Shown piece by piece: positions 8,687 through 18,017 of a stretch of 64,000 bases of DNA. The position numbers and the translations under genes are program-made. The stretch lies in NCBI RefSeq assembly GCF_003287895.1, contig NZ_CP030280.1, positions 1,557,501 through 1,621,500 of the forward strand, given 5' to 3'. The notes under the pieces were generated by a model, which was not told where the DNA came from, did no database searches, and saw only the letters and a list, made by a program, of their open reading frames with translations. Source of the DNA: Blautia argi. GTDB taxonomy: Bacteria > Bacillota > Clostridia > Lachnospirales > Lachnospiraceae. How positions within the stretch are numbered: the first letter of the stretch is position 1; each line of letters begins with the position of its first letter.

Positions 8687-10792
8687 ATGGCAAAGGTTAA
8701 GCATATACCTCAGTTGATTCAGACGGAATGTGGATTATGTTGCATTGTTATGTTGAACCGTTACTATGGAAATAATATAGATTTAAATGATTTAAGAGAT
8801 TATGTTAAACCAGGAAGAGATGGTGTGGGAATTTCAGCATTATGCGATATTCTTAAATGGCAGAAATATGAATGTAAAGCGTATAAAGGAACCGTAGAGG
8901 TGCTGGAAACGATTAAGAAACCTTTAATAATTTATTGGGAAAAATGTCATTTTGTAATTTTGGAAAAAGTTAGAGGTGGGATCTATTATGTCGTAGATCC
9001 AGCTCTAGGATATGTAAAATATACTAAAGACGAGTTTATAAAAGGATACTCAGAACGTTTTATATATGCAATACCAGGAGAAGATTTTGAAAAAGTTACT
9101 AAAAAACAGTCTATTTGGCTTCGCTATATGCAATATATCAAAACATGTAAAAAAGCATTAGTAGGCATATTGGTACTGAGTGTTCTAACATATTTCTTTA
9201 CAATAATATTTAATATGTTTATTCAAAATATGATAGATAGTATCGGACAGTTTAACTATAAACTGACATGGATTGCATTGGGGACAATACTAGGGTATAT
9301 CTTGGTAGTGTTATTGAATGCATTAATGAAAGTATTTTTTAACACAAGATTATTTAGTGATTTTTCAAAGGCAATTTATAAACATTTGATTGGTGTTGAT
9401 TATACCTTTTTTGAAAATAGATCATTTGGGAATCTGGCATTTAGCCTTGAGTGCATAGGGATGGTGAAAAATCTTTATGCTGAAAAAATGGTAAATTTTG
9501 TTGTTTCAGCAGGGGCCGTAATAATTCTCATGGGATATTTATGTAGATATTCTGTAACTATTATGGGAATAATTTCTATATTGTTAATAGGTATAGGCAT
9601 TCTTTTGAAAGCATTAAGTAGTAAAGTACTGACCCTAAACCAATTAGAGATAGCAGGTCTTACTAAATTACAGGAAATACAGACAGAATTTATTTATTCG
9701 ATATTGAATATTAAGATTGCGGGAATTGAAGATAAAGTATATAAACAATGGGAGAAGCAATTTGATTATACGAACGAAAAAACAAAACGACGAGACATCT
9801 ATCAAAGTTACTACAATACAGCAGCTACGTTAATTCAAACAATACTGCCACTATTCGTACTGTTTATTTCTATTATAAATATGAAACAATTAGAACTAAC
9901 AATAGGACAAGTAGTTGCAACATATTCGGTTGTTACATTGATTTCTTCATACATGGTAAATATTTATACTACTATGAATTATTTTGCTTTATCTGAACAG
10001 TATTTAGAACGAGTTTCAGATATTGCAAACCAGAATATAGAAGAAAACGGGACCAAAAATATTGGTAAGATTGATTCAATTAAATTGGATAATGTATCTT
10101 TCAAGTATAACCCTAACGCTCCCCGTGTATTAAAAAATATTTCTTTAGAGATAACTCAGGGACAGAAGATTGCTTTTGTGGGACAATCTGGATCTGGGAA
10201 GTCTACATTGATGAAATTAATCTTGGGACTTTATAAGCCAACGTCGGGAAATATATATTACAATGATGTTAATATTTCTGATATTGCTCAGGAAAGTATA
10301 CGTAAACAATGTGGGATGGTTCCCCAGGATAATACCCTATTTAACAAATCGATTATAGAAAATATATCTATGGGGAGAGAAGATATAACAATGGAACAGG
10401 TAATAGAATCTTGCAAAATAGCTGAGATATTAGCTGAGATAAATGATATGCCTATGGGATTTAACACAATCATATCAGATATGGGAATGAATATTTCTGG
10501 TGGACAAAGACAGAGAATTGTATTGGCTAGGGCAATTGTCAATCAGCCTAGTTTACTTATTTTCGATGAGGCAACCAGTTCTTTAGATTCTGTTAATGAA
10601 CGAAAAATATACAATAATATTTATAGTAAAAATTGTACTAGAATTATTATTGCGCACAGATTAACAACCATTGCAGATGCAGATTATATATATGTTCTTA
10701 AAGATGGAGAAATTGTTGAGCAAGGGACTCACGAAGAGCTGTTTAAAATGAATGGTGAGTATAGTAGGCTATATCAGAATTCACAGTATTAG
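8687..10792 (+). CDS. lanT: LanT: bifunctional C39 peptidase / ABC exporter
   Basis: The 701-residue protein starts after AAAGGAGGGG. Residues 1-130 are a C39 cysteine peptidase: QTECGLCC with catalytic Cys15, His88 in KCHFVIL and Asp104 in VVDPALG. Residues ~150-430 are the six-helix ABC exporter domain, and the rest is the ATPase: Walker A GQSGSGKST near 499-507, ISGGQRQRI signature near 603, LLIFDEATSSLD Walker B, and AHRLTT. It cuts class II leaders at a double-Gly-type site while exporting the modified peptides. Both precursor types end their leader in NGA before Gly, so one LanT could process both. It lies between the beta/LanM1 block and the alpha genes, in one orientation. Confidence 0.95.
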   Translation: MAKVKHIPQLIQTECGLCCIVMLNRYYGNNIDLNDLRDYVKPGRDGVGISALCDILKWQKYECKAYKGTVEVLETIKKPLIIYWEKCHFVILEKVRGGIYYVVDPALGYVKYTKDEFIKGYSERFIYAIPGEDFEKVTKKQSIWLRYMQYIKTCKKALVGILVLSVLTYFFTIIFNMFIQNMIDSIGQFNYKLTWIALGTILGYILVVLLNALMKVFFNTRLFSDFSKAIYKHLIGVDYTFFENRSFGNLAFSLECIGMVKNLYAEKMVNFVVSAGAVIILMGYLCRYSVTIMGIISILLIGIGILLKALSSKVLTLNQLEIAGLTKLQEIQTEFIYSILNIKIAGIEDKVYKQWEKQFDYTNEKTKRRDIYQSYYNTAATLIQTILPLFVLFISIINMKQLELTIGQVVATYSVVTLISSYMVNIYTTMNYFALSEQYLERVSDIANQNIEENGTKNIGKIDSIKLDNVSFKYNPNAPRVLKNISLEITQGQKIAFVGQSGSGKSTLMKLILGLYKPTSGNIYYNDVNISDIAQESIRKQCGMVPQDNTLFNKSIIENISMGREDITMEQVIESCKIAEILAEINDMPMGFNTIISDMGMNISGGQRQRIVLARAIVNQPSLLIFDEATSSLDSVNERKIYNNIYSKNCTRIIIAHRLTTIADADYIYVLKDGEIVEQGTHEELFKMNGEYSRLYQNSQY

Positions 10793-10827
10793 AGTGTATA
10801 GCTTCAATAGAAGGGAGGTGTAGAATT

Positions 10828-11004
10828 ATGAAGAATCCAAAGAATGTGACAGATATAGAAGAAGTTTGTAGTCTTGCAGAAGAGATTGAAAATCACAGTG
10901 CAACTCTGGAAGATGAAAACGGAGCAGGAAAAAGTAAGGATTGGGGTAATGATGGCTACCTGTGTTCTGTAACAGTAGAATGTATGGTTATCTGTAATTG
11001 GTAA
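10828..11004 (+). CDS. lanA1: class II lantibiotic alpha-type precursor, copy 1
   Basis: This is a 58-residue precursor after GAAGGGAGGTG. The leader (IEEVCSLAEEIENHS) ends NGA at residues 31-33 and the core is 25 residues. Core positions match lichenicidin alpha ring spacing: Ser36-Cys46 (10 apart, enclosing KDWGNDGYL), Ser47-Cys52 (5 apart) and Thr49-Cys56 (7 apart). The CSVTVEC segment corresponds to the CTxTxEC lipid-II-binding motif of mersacidin-like alpha peptides, with Ser in place of the second-position Thr. The N-terminal ring of lichenicidin has no counterpart. The leader also holds a Cys (Cys14), unusual for these precursors. The encoded peptide is identical to copy 2. Confidence 0.9.
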   Translation: MKNPKNVTDIEEVCSLAEEIENHSATLEDENGAGKSKDWGNDGYLCSVTVECMVICNW

Positions 11005-11052
11005 CCGAAGTAAAACAATAACTTAAATAGAAATATGAGAGGAGAACTGAAA

Positions 11053-11229
11053 ATGAAGAATCCAAAGAATGTGACAGATATAGAAGAAGTTTGTAGCCTT
11101 GCAGAAGAGATTGAAAATCACAGTGCAACTCTGGAAGATGAAAACGGAGCAGGAAAAAGTAAGGATTGGGGTAATGATGGTTACCTGTGTTCTGTAACAG
11201 TAGAATGTATGGTTATCTGTAATTGGTAA
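11053..11229 (+). CDS. lanA1: class II lantibiotic alpha-type precursor, copy 2
   Basis: This tandem copy has ATG at 11053 with GAGAGGAGAAC upstream; an in-frame ATG at 11035 lies before that site and is unlikely. It encodes the same 58 residues as copy 1: a 33-residue leader ending NGA and a core with Ser36-Cys46, Ser47-Cys52 and Thr49-Cys56 ring positions. The spacer between copies 2 and 3 almost repeats that between copies 1 and 2, showing tandem duplication of a unit of about 225 bp. Confidence 0.9.
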   Translation: MKNPKNVTDIEEVCSLAEEIENHSATLEDENGAGKSKDWGNDGYLCSVTVECMVICNW

Positions 11230-11277
11230 CTGAAGTAAAACAATAACTTAAATAGAAATATGAGAGGAGAACTGAAA

Positions 11278-11454
11278 ATGAAGAATCCAAAGAATGTGAC
11301 AGATATAGAAGAAGTTTGTAGCCTTGCAGAAGAGATTAAAAATCACAGTGCAACTCTAGAAGATGAAAACGGAGCAGGAAAAAGCAAGGACTGGGGTAAT
11401 GATGGTTACCTGTGTTCTGTAACAGTGGAGTGTATGATTATCTGTAATTGGTAA
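11278..11454 (+). CDS. lanA1: class II lantibiotic alpha-type precursor, copy 3 (variant)
   Basis: The third tandem copy starts at ATG 11278 after GAGAGGAGAAC. It differs from copies 1 and 2 by Glu21 to Lys in the leader and Val54 to Ile in the core, so it would give a slightly different mature peptide. All Cys, Ser and Thr ring positions are kept. It is followed by a strong hairpin at 11471-11498. Confidence 0.9.
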   Translation: MKNPKNVTDIEEVCSLAEEIKNHSATLEDENGAGKSKDWGNDGYLCSVTVECMIICNW

Positions 11455-11470
11455 TCAATTTTAACATGCA

Positions 11471-11498
11471 TACCGTGGCAGTATCTGCTGCCACGGTA
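11471..11498 (+). terminator. hairpin after alpha precursors, probable attenuator
   Basis: TACCGTGGCAG (11471-11481) pairs perfectly with CTGCCACGGTA (11488-11498) around a 6-base loop. No T-run follows (ATTTATAAAAG). It lies between the abundant precursor genes and the maturation and transport genes, where it could stabilise the upstream mRNA or partly terminate transcription. Confidence 0.6.
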
Positions 11499-11524
11499 AT
11501 TTATAAAAGCAAAGAAGGGATAAA

Positions 11525-12256
11525 ATGAGAATATTTGTTTATGCAAGTAGCATGAGGGGAGAATATTCAAAATCATTAAAAATTATCAAGGATCTTATTG
11601 TTAGATTGGAAGGATTGTGTTCAGTAGAAGGATGTTATATATCTACACCTGAAAAAGATTTGATAGAGCCTTGTAGTGGTTGTATGAGTTGTTTAAATAC
11701 AGGAAAGTGTGTAAAGGATAAGTTAGATCATATGGAGACATTAAAAGAAGAAATGATGGCTTCTGATTTGATTATTCTAGCATCACCCGTCTATTTGCAT
11801 AATGTAAATGGTCCTATGAAAAATTTTTTAGATAGATTAAATCCGTGGTGTTATACGATGCCATTATTGGGGAAAATAGCACTTCCTGTAACTGTATCAA
11901 ACACAAATGGAAATTATCAGGTTGATATCTATTTGTCAAAGATACTGAGTATTTTCGGGGCAGGTGTTTTAGGAACATTGTCAATTAAAAATAATTTGAT
12001 GTCAAAGAAAGAAAAAGATGAAGCGATTGAATTATTATGCAAGTATATAAAGGAATATGAGAGTGGACAACGAGAATTTTTTGTTTCAGAATATCAATTG
12101 GAATACTATGAGCAAATGAAAAGGATGCTTAATAATATAGAGAAAGAATCAAGATTGTACCAAATATGGAAAAAGGAGGGAATGCTATCTGCTTCAGATT
12201 TTCAAATATTATTTAGTGCAAAACGAAAGGAGAAAAACGAAAATGAAAAGTGTTGA
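11525..12256 (+). CDS. flavodoxin-like NAD(P)H-dependent FMN reductase, possible dehydroamino-acid reductase
   Basis: The 243-residue product has a flavodoxin-like fold start (MRIFVYASSMRGEYSKSLK), a cysteine cluster Cys50-x2-Cys53-x2-Cys56-x5-Cys62 typical of NADPH-dependent FMN reductase and iron-sulfur flavoproteins, and the flavin-site stretch LIILASPVYLHNVNGPMKNFLDR. Some lantibiotic loci encode flavin-dependent LanJ reductases (LanJB type) that turn Dha/Dhb into D-Ala/D-Abu; location between precursors and LanM2 suggests such a role here. That is inference: a general quinone or disulfide reductase is possible. It overlaps the next ABC ATPase gene by 14 bases. Confidence 0.75.
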   Translation: MRIFVYASSMRGEYSKSLKIIKDLIVRLEGLCSVEGCYISTPEKDLIEPCSGCMSCLNTGKCVKDKLDHMETLKEEMMASDLIILASPVYLHNVNGPMKNFLDRLNPWCYTMPLLGKIALPVTVSNTNGNYQVDIYLSKILSIFGAGVLGTLSIKNNLMSKKEKDEAIELLCKYIKEYESGQREFFVSEYQLEYYEQMKRMLNNIEKESRLYQIWKKEGMLSASDFQILFSAKRKEKNENEKC

Positions 12257-13001
12257 AGTTAAAAATTTAAGGAAAATATACGAAACTAATAGAGGAAGAA
12301 ACCAATATGTAGCATTAAAGGATGTATCGTTTAGTATTAATTGCGGTGAATTTGTAGCAATTATGGGAGAGTCAGGATCAGGAAAAACAACATTACTAAA
12401 TATTTTAGCGGGATTGGATAACAGTACTTCAGGAAGTGTTATCATTGATGGTAAGGAAATATCAAAAATGAGAGATTTTGAACTTGCCAAATACAGAAGC
12501 CGGAGACTAGGTTTTGTTTTTCAAGATTTCAATTTATTGGATATTTTGACTGTTAAAGAGAATATTTATCTTCCACTTATTTTGAATAAAGCGCAGAGCT
12601 CTGTAATGAAAAAAAAGATGGAGGAATTGACAGTTAAGTTAGGAATTAAAGAAATTGTTGATAAATATCCTTATGAAATATCGGGTGGACAGAAACAAAG
12701 AACAGCAATAGCAAGAGCAATGGCTATAGAACCAGAGATATTATTAGCCGATGAACCAACAGGCGCATTGGATTCTAAGGCAGCTAATAATATTTTAGAT
12801 TTGTTTGAAATGTTAAACCAAGAAGGTCAAACTATTTTAATGGTAACGCATAGTGTTAAGGCAGCAAGTAGAGCGGATAGAGTGCTTTTTATTAAAGATG
12901 GTGAATTAAACTATCAGATAAAAAAGTATCCGGGAATGTCAAACACTAAAATGAATGAAGAAATTGTTTTTTACTTAACAAATAATGAAATGATACGGTA
13001 G
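12243..13001 (+). CDS. ABC transporter ATP-binding protein, BceA/MacB type
   Basis: ATG 12243 follows AAAGGAG and gives 252 residues; the frame opens earlier inside the preceding gene. Walker A (GESGSGKTT, residues 42-50), the signature SGGQKQRTAIARAM, and Walker B with LLADEPTGALD are all present; DEPTGALD is typical of the MacB/LolD/BceA family. It pairs with the FtsX permease that follows 9 bases later. BceAB-type pairs give resistance to cell-wall-targeting peptides including lantibiotics. Because no LanFEG genes are seen, this pair is the best candidate for producer self-protection. Confidence 0.9.
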   Translation: MKSVEVKNLRKIYETNRGRNQYVALKDVSFSINCGEFVAIMGESGSGKTTLLNILAGLDNSTSGSVIIDGKEISKMRDFELAKYRSRRLGFVFQDFNLLDILTVKENIYLPLILNKAQSSVMKKKMEELTVKLGIKEIVDKYPYEISGGQKQRTAIARAMAIEPEILLADEPTGALDSKAANNILDLFEMLNQEGQTILMVTHSVKAASRADRVLFIKDGELNYQIKKYPGMSNTKMNEEIVFYLTNNEMIR

Positions 13002-13010
13002 GTGATTATT

Positions 13011-14978
13011 ATGTTCTATGTAAAACTTGCATTTAGAAATTTAAAGGAAAATCGAAAGATATACACACCATTTTTTTGTGCAGGAGTCATCTCTTTTGTT
13101 ATCTACTTTTTAATCTATACAATTGGGAAAAATGATTCAATTGTTTCGATGGTATCATCTGAGTTATTTACTCGGATACTAAAAATGGCTATAGTGATAT
13201 CAGGAATAATTGTAGCAATCTTTTTATTCTTAGCGAATGGCTATCTGTTTAGAACGAAAAAAAAGATATTAGGAGTGTATAATACTTTAGGGATGTCCAA
13301 AAAGCACTTAATTATACTAACATTCTGGGAAATGTTTTTTATTGCAATGGGGGTAATTATCGCAGGGCTATTACTTGGGAATTCGTTGTCGAGTGTTATG
13401 TTCATAATTATAGCTAAAGTTTTAAAAAGTGAAGAAATATTGGTATGGCGTTTTAGCTCTGAAGTGAATTTAAAAGTAATTTTGTTATTCGTAATTTTAT
13501 ATGTATTAGTTTGGCTTTTTAATTCATATGTACTTTTAAAAACAAAATCTGTTAATTTACTAAAGGGGGAACAATTAGGAGAGGTTGAACCGTCGAGTTT
13601 TAAAATTAAAGCTACTATAGGTGTTGTATTATTAGCCGGTGGTTATTATATGGCGGCGACAACAGTATCTCCTATTCAGGCAGCAAATAGAATCTTTTTT
13701 GCAGTACTGTTGATAATTGGTGGAATATATATGGTTTTCGTGTATTCCAGTATTATGATTTTGAAAAAAATGAAACAATTTGAACAGGTTTTTCTTAGAA
13801 TTTCTAGCTTTATTTCTATTTCCAATCTATTACATCGTATGAAAAAGAATGCGGTTGGAATGGCTTGTATTTGTTTGCTAGGAACTGCGGTAATAACAAT
13901 AACATCTGCTACAATTTCTTTATATGCAGGTTTAAAGGATCAAGTAAACAAGCAATATGTAACAGAAATAATGTTATCTATGAGTAAAGTAAGTATGCAG
14001 GATATATTGGAAATAAATGAAATAATTGGAGACTATTCTAAAGAAAATAGCGGAATACAGAAAAAATTGGGCTTAGTAACATATAAAGTTGATTGCAAAA
14101 TTGCAGACAATACTATAGAAAATAATTCTAGTATTTCTTTTGTAGATCGTGATTATGGGGTGGTGCATTTTGTTGATGTTGAATCTTATAATTCTTTGGT
14201 TGATAAAAAAATTACATTAGAAGAAAATCAGATTATGATTTTTACCAATGATACTAGTTTTGATTATAAAAATGTATCAATTAATGGAGTAGACTATGCA
14301 GTTATAGATTATTTGTCGGATATGCCAATATATGATACAGAAGATTTTCAGATTGCCCAAAGTTACTATATCATATGTAGTAATCCATTAATAGCTGAGC
14401 CAAATCATCTAAATGAAAAAGAGGATAAAAGTTATAGCGAACTTTCTTACGTATGTGGAATTGAAGTAGATGAGTCTTTTGATAAAGGGAAATTTGTTGA
14501 AATCATCAATTCGTATATGAATGAACAGCAGATAAGAGGTGATGCTAGTTATAGAGAAAAAACATATGAATGGCAATTAGCAATGTATTCTGCATTTTTA
14601 TTTGTTGGAATTGCGTTTAGCATATTGTTTATAGTTATGATGGCATTTGTGATTTACTATAAGCAGATATCGGAGGGGTACGAAGATCAGAATAAATTTA
14701 AAGTTATGAAAAATATTGGAGTTACAGAGAATGTCATAAAAAAAATAACAAGACAACAGGTACTTTTTGCATTTTTTGTGCCTTTAGTATTTTCCATAAT
14801 TAATATGTGTTTTGCGTACAAAACTATTGTAAAATTTTTGATGCTTTTAAATTTGAGAAATACTTCATTATTTGCTCTCTGCGCTTTAGTCACTGCAATC
14901 ATATTTATTGCAGTATATGGAGGGATTTATGGTCTTACGACAAAACAGTATATAGATATTGTATTAAAACAGGATTAA
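13011..14978 (+). CDS. FtsX-like permease, BceB type
   Basis: The start is ATG 13011, seven bases after AGGTG; the in-frame GTG at 13002 falls inside that ribosome site. The 655-residue protein starts MFYVKLAFRNLKENRKIYTP, typical of BceB-family permeases, with about ten membrane helices: one near the N-terminus, several up to residue ~310, a large extracellular domain (about 310-520), and three to four C-terminal helices. The domain between the helices is where BceB proteins detect peptide antibiotics. No BceRS-type two-component system is adjacent; regulation through the operon promoter is likely. Confidence 0.9.
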   Translation: MFYVKLAFRNLKENRKIYTPFFCAGVISFVIYFLIYTIGKNDSIVSMVSSELFTRILKMAIVISGIIVAIFLFLANGYLFRTKKKILGVYNTLGMSKKHLIILTFWEMFFIAMGVIIAGLLLGNSLSSVMFIIIAKVLKSEEILVWRFSSEVNLKVILLFVILYVLVWLFNSYVLLKTKSVNLLKGEQLGEVEPSSFKIKATIGVVLLAGGYYMAATTVSPIQAANRIFFAVLLIIGGIYMVFVYSSIMILKKMKQFEQVFLRISSFISISNLLHRMKKNAVGMACICLLGTAVITITSATISLYAGLKDQVNKQYVTEIMLSMSKVSMQDILEINEIIGDYSKENSGIQKKLGLVTYKVDCKIADNTIENNSSISFVDRDYGVVHFVDVESYNSLVDKKITLEENQIMIFTNDTSFDYKNVSINGVDYAVIDYLSDMPIYDTEDFQIAQSYYIICSNPLIAEPNHLNEKEDKSYSELSYVCGIEVDESFDKGKFVEIINSYMNEQQIRGDASYREKTYEWQLAMYSAFLFVGIAFSILFIVMMAFVIYYKQISEGYEDQNKFKVMKNIGVTENVIKKITRQQVLFAFFVPLVFSIINMCFAYKTIVKFLMLLNLRNTSLFALCALVTAIIFIAVYGGIYGLTTKQYIDIVLKQD

Positions 14979-14994
14979 AAGAAGAGGTGATTAT

Positions 14995-17988
14995 ATGGAT
15001 AAGAAAGAAAGTTATAAACAATTTTGGCTGTCATTGTTTGAAAGCAAAACTAATTATGAAGACATTAATAATGCATTTACTGTGTTATTTGATAAGAATT
15101 TAGAAGATGAATTGTATAAAAACAATCTTGCTGTTCAAAATGACATATACAGAGAAGAGTATGAAACTTGGATGAAAAAGGCACAAGAAATTGATAACAA
15201 GAAAAAAATAGAATGCAAGTTTCATTTTGGAACATTTTATTTACCATATTTATATTACGTGTCATCAGAGCTAATGAATTGGTCTGAACTAAGAGATCAG
15301 AGGATAGATTCAAAAGGGATTTTACAGACATCTATGCAAGGACTAGTTTCGACTCTTGTACCAGTATCAGCAAAAGTGTTGGTACAAGAAGTTAAACGAT
15401 TACATGCGAAATCTGAACTAGGTGATGGAGAAAGTTCAGAACAGTTTAAAATGTACGAAGAAAAAGTTCTTAATGATAAGTTATATCGACAAGAAATGTT
15501 TCAATTATATCCTGTGCTTTTCGAAAAACTTGCTCTAAAAACAAAGATGTTTTTAGAGTTTTATAAAGATATTATCGAAAATGTGTTGTCAGTTTGGGAG
15601 GAATTACAGATTAGTGACGGCATTACACTGGATAGAATTGTTTTAGGTCAAGGTGATACTCACAATTATGGTAAGAGCGTTGCAAAACTATTGTTTTCCA
15701 ATCAAAGTATTTATATTTACAAGCCAAGAGAGTTGACTGTTGATGTCGCATTCAATAAATTGTTAAAAAAATATAATACATGGGTTGGAGAAGGTCAAGA
15801 TTTAAAAACGTTTTCTGTGATTAATAGAAAAAATTTTGGAATTGTTGAGTTGATCCTTTACAATAATCAGGTAGATGATGAAAAAAAGAAAAAATATTAT
15901 TTCAGATGTGGTGAATTGTTGGCTATTTTATATTCTCTGAACGCTTCAGATATGCACTGTGAAAATCTTATTGCAAGTGGTGAATATCCAGTAATTATTG
16001 ACTGTGAAACAGTTGTTTCTCCATTTGCAACTAAAGATAAGGCTGATTTACAATTGTTAGAAAAAACGGAATCTTTAAAGCGAACAGGTCTATTGCCCTT
16101 ATATATCGGTAGTAATCCAGAAAAAGTAGAAATTGGGGGGATTGGCACTACTAGGAATCATCGAACACCGTACAAAACATATGCCGTGAAAAATCAAGGT
16201 AAAAGTGATATCAATTTAGTTTTTGATTATCAAGAAGTGAAAAAAGAACAGAATATCTTTGGAAGTGAGTTGAATAAGAAGAATATAGCGGATATTGAAA
16301 ATGGTTTTCACTATGCATACATGATTCTAATGAGGCACAAAGGTGAGTATGCTAAAATAGTAGAAGCATTATTTGCAGATGTGCAGATTAGGGTTATTTT
16401 AAAAAGTACTGCAGTATATTCAACCTTACTTGGATTAACTTACCATCCGGATATATTGATGGATAATCTGAGCCAGAGGATAATCCTTTGTAAGGATTAT
16501 GTGGAACATTATAGGAAATTTGAGACAGATATATATATATTAGAAAATCAAGCATTATTGAGGGGGGATATACCTTATTTTTATACATATACGAACGAGA
16601 AAGGTATCTTTGCTGAAGGAGGTAAAGTAGCAGATTTTTATTCTGTACCTCCAGTGAAACAAATACTTGATAAGATAAAAAATTTATCTGAAGATGATTT
16701 GCATTTTCAAGAGAGAATACTGCATCAATCATATTTTGGAGAAAAAGCAGAATATTCAAAAGATATTACAGGACTTATGTTTGAAGATTATTCTATTGAT
16801 AAAAATGAATATTTACAACTTGCTGAAAAAATATTAGATGTTATGCTAGATAAGAGTTTTACATTTGGGGATAGTTATAGGAGTTGGATGGATTGCTTAT
16901 ATGACGATAGAAACGATAAACTAGTTAACTATAGTTATGTTGGAGGGGATCTTTATAATGGTGAAGCTGGGATAGCTCTTGCATATTTATATTATGGGGT
17001 AGTCAGTGGAAAGTCATATTATATTGAAATTGCAGAGAACATTGCAGCTTATGGAAATAGTGAAATCAAATTTTATAATGAAAATCGGCATTCACTGATA
17101 GGGGCATTCACTGGACTTGCTGGAAATTTATATTTGAATTCTAAGTTGTTTAAGTATACTAAAAAGGAAATTTACAAAAAACATTGCTTGCAACTGATTA
17201 GTAAAATAGATAAAATTTTAGTTTATGATAAGATGACAGATATCATTGGAGGAGCAGCAGGCTATTTGCTTGTATTATGTTCAATTTTTGAAAATATAGA
17301 AGAACCCCAGTTATTGGTGGTAGTAAAAGAGCAAATGAAAGCTGTTGAAAAGATATTAGTTAAGCGTTATAGTGCTAATAATGGTGGGTGGAAGTTAACA
17401 CTAGAGGGTAAGGAAAAAATATATACTGGATTTGGTCATGGGGATTCGGGTATAATAACAGCTCTTGCAAGGTGTGATCACTTATTAGGGAGTACTAATA
17501 ATAGGGAAATTATTAATGAAGTAATTAGAAAGCATAAATCACTATTTTCATATGAAAATAAAGGTTGGTATCGAACGAATGAAAAGGAACTGATAGGATA
17601 CGGTTGGTGTCATGGGACATCAGGAATATTGTTGAGTAGAGTATTACTCAAAAAATACGGCTATGAAAATATAGACGATGATATTAAGTGCGCAATGGAG
17701 ATTTCTTCTACACGATCTTTTGGAAATAATACTTCGCTTTGTCACGGCGATTTTAGTAGTCTTGAAATAATGAAACTTGCGGGAAAAGTATTGTATGACA
17801 AAAAAGTTTTAGAAAGAGAGAAACTTAGTTTTCATTGGCTTTATGAAAATGTAATGCAAGAGAGATATGGAGGGAAATGTTTTAGAGGAACAGAAGTTCT
17901 TGGACTGATGCTAGGATTAAGTGGATATGTTTATTCACTTGTACAGCATAGTAGTAATGAAATCCCATCAATATTGTATCTGCAATAA
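14995..17988 (+). CDS. lanM2: class II lanthionine synthetase LanM (second copy)
   Basis: This is a 997-residue LanM after AAGAGGTG. Dehydratase motifs are GQGDTHNYGKS (about 218-228), YKPRE, NASDMHCEN and IIDCET. Cyclase motifs are GHGDSG, Cys872-His873 in GWCHGTSG and Cys916-His917 in LCHGDFSS, fitting the Cys/Cys-His zinc site. It diverges strongly from LanM1, as in haloduracin- and lichenicidin-type loci where each LanM serves one component. By exclusion it is assigned to the alpha peptides. It lies 16 bases after the permease gene. Confidence 0.93.
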   Translation: MDKKESYKQFWLSLFESKTNYEDINNAFTVLFDKNLEDELYKNNLAVQNDIYREEYETWMKKAQEIDNKKKIECKFHFGTFYLPYLYYVSSELMNWSELRDQRIDSKGILQTSMQGLVSTLVPVSAKVLVQEVKRLHAKSELGDGESSEQFKMYEEKVLNDKLYRQEMFQLYPVLFEKLALKTKMFLEFYKDIIENVLSVWEELQISDGITLDRIVLGQGDTHNYGKSVAKLLFSNQSIYIYKPRELTVDVAFNKLLKKYNTWVGEGQDLKTFSVINRKNFGIVELILYNNQVDDEKKKKYYFRCGELLAILYSLNASDMHCENLIASGEYPVIIDCETVVSPFATKDKADLQLLEKTESLKRTGLLPLYIGSNPEKVEIGGIGTTRNHRTPYKTYAVKNQGKSDINLVFDYQEVKKEQNIFGSELNKKNIADIENGFHYAYMILMRHKGEYAKIVEALFADVQIRVILKSTAVYSTLLGLTYHPDILMDNLSQRIILCKDYVEHYRKFETDIYILENQALLRGDIPYFYTYTNEKGIFAEGGKVADFYSVPPVKQILDKIKNLSEDDLHFQERILHQSYFGEKAEYSKDITGLMFEDYSIDKNEYLQLAEKILDVMLDKSFTFGDSYRSWMDCLYDDRNDKLVNYSYVGGDLYNGEAGIALAYLYYGVVSGKSYYIEIAENIAAYGNSEIKFYNENRHSLIGAFTGLAGNLYLNSKLFKYTKKEIYKKHCLQLISKIDKILVYDKMTDIIGGAAGYLLVLCSIFENIEEPQLLVVVKEQMKAVEKILVKRYSANNGGWKLTLEGKEKIYTGFGHGDSGIITALARCDHLLGSTNNREIINEVIRKHKSLFSYENKGWYRTNEKELIGYGWCHGTSGILLSRVLLKKYGYENIDDDIKCAMEISSTRSFGNNTSLCHGDFSSLEIMKLAGKVLYDKKVLEREKLSFHWLYENVMQERYGGKCFRGTEVLGLMLGLSGYVYSLVQHSSNEIPSILYLQ

Positions 17989-18017
17989 TATGTGGGAGTA
18001 ATAGAAGGAGGTAAGAT

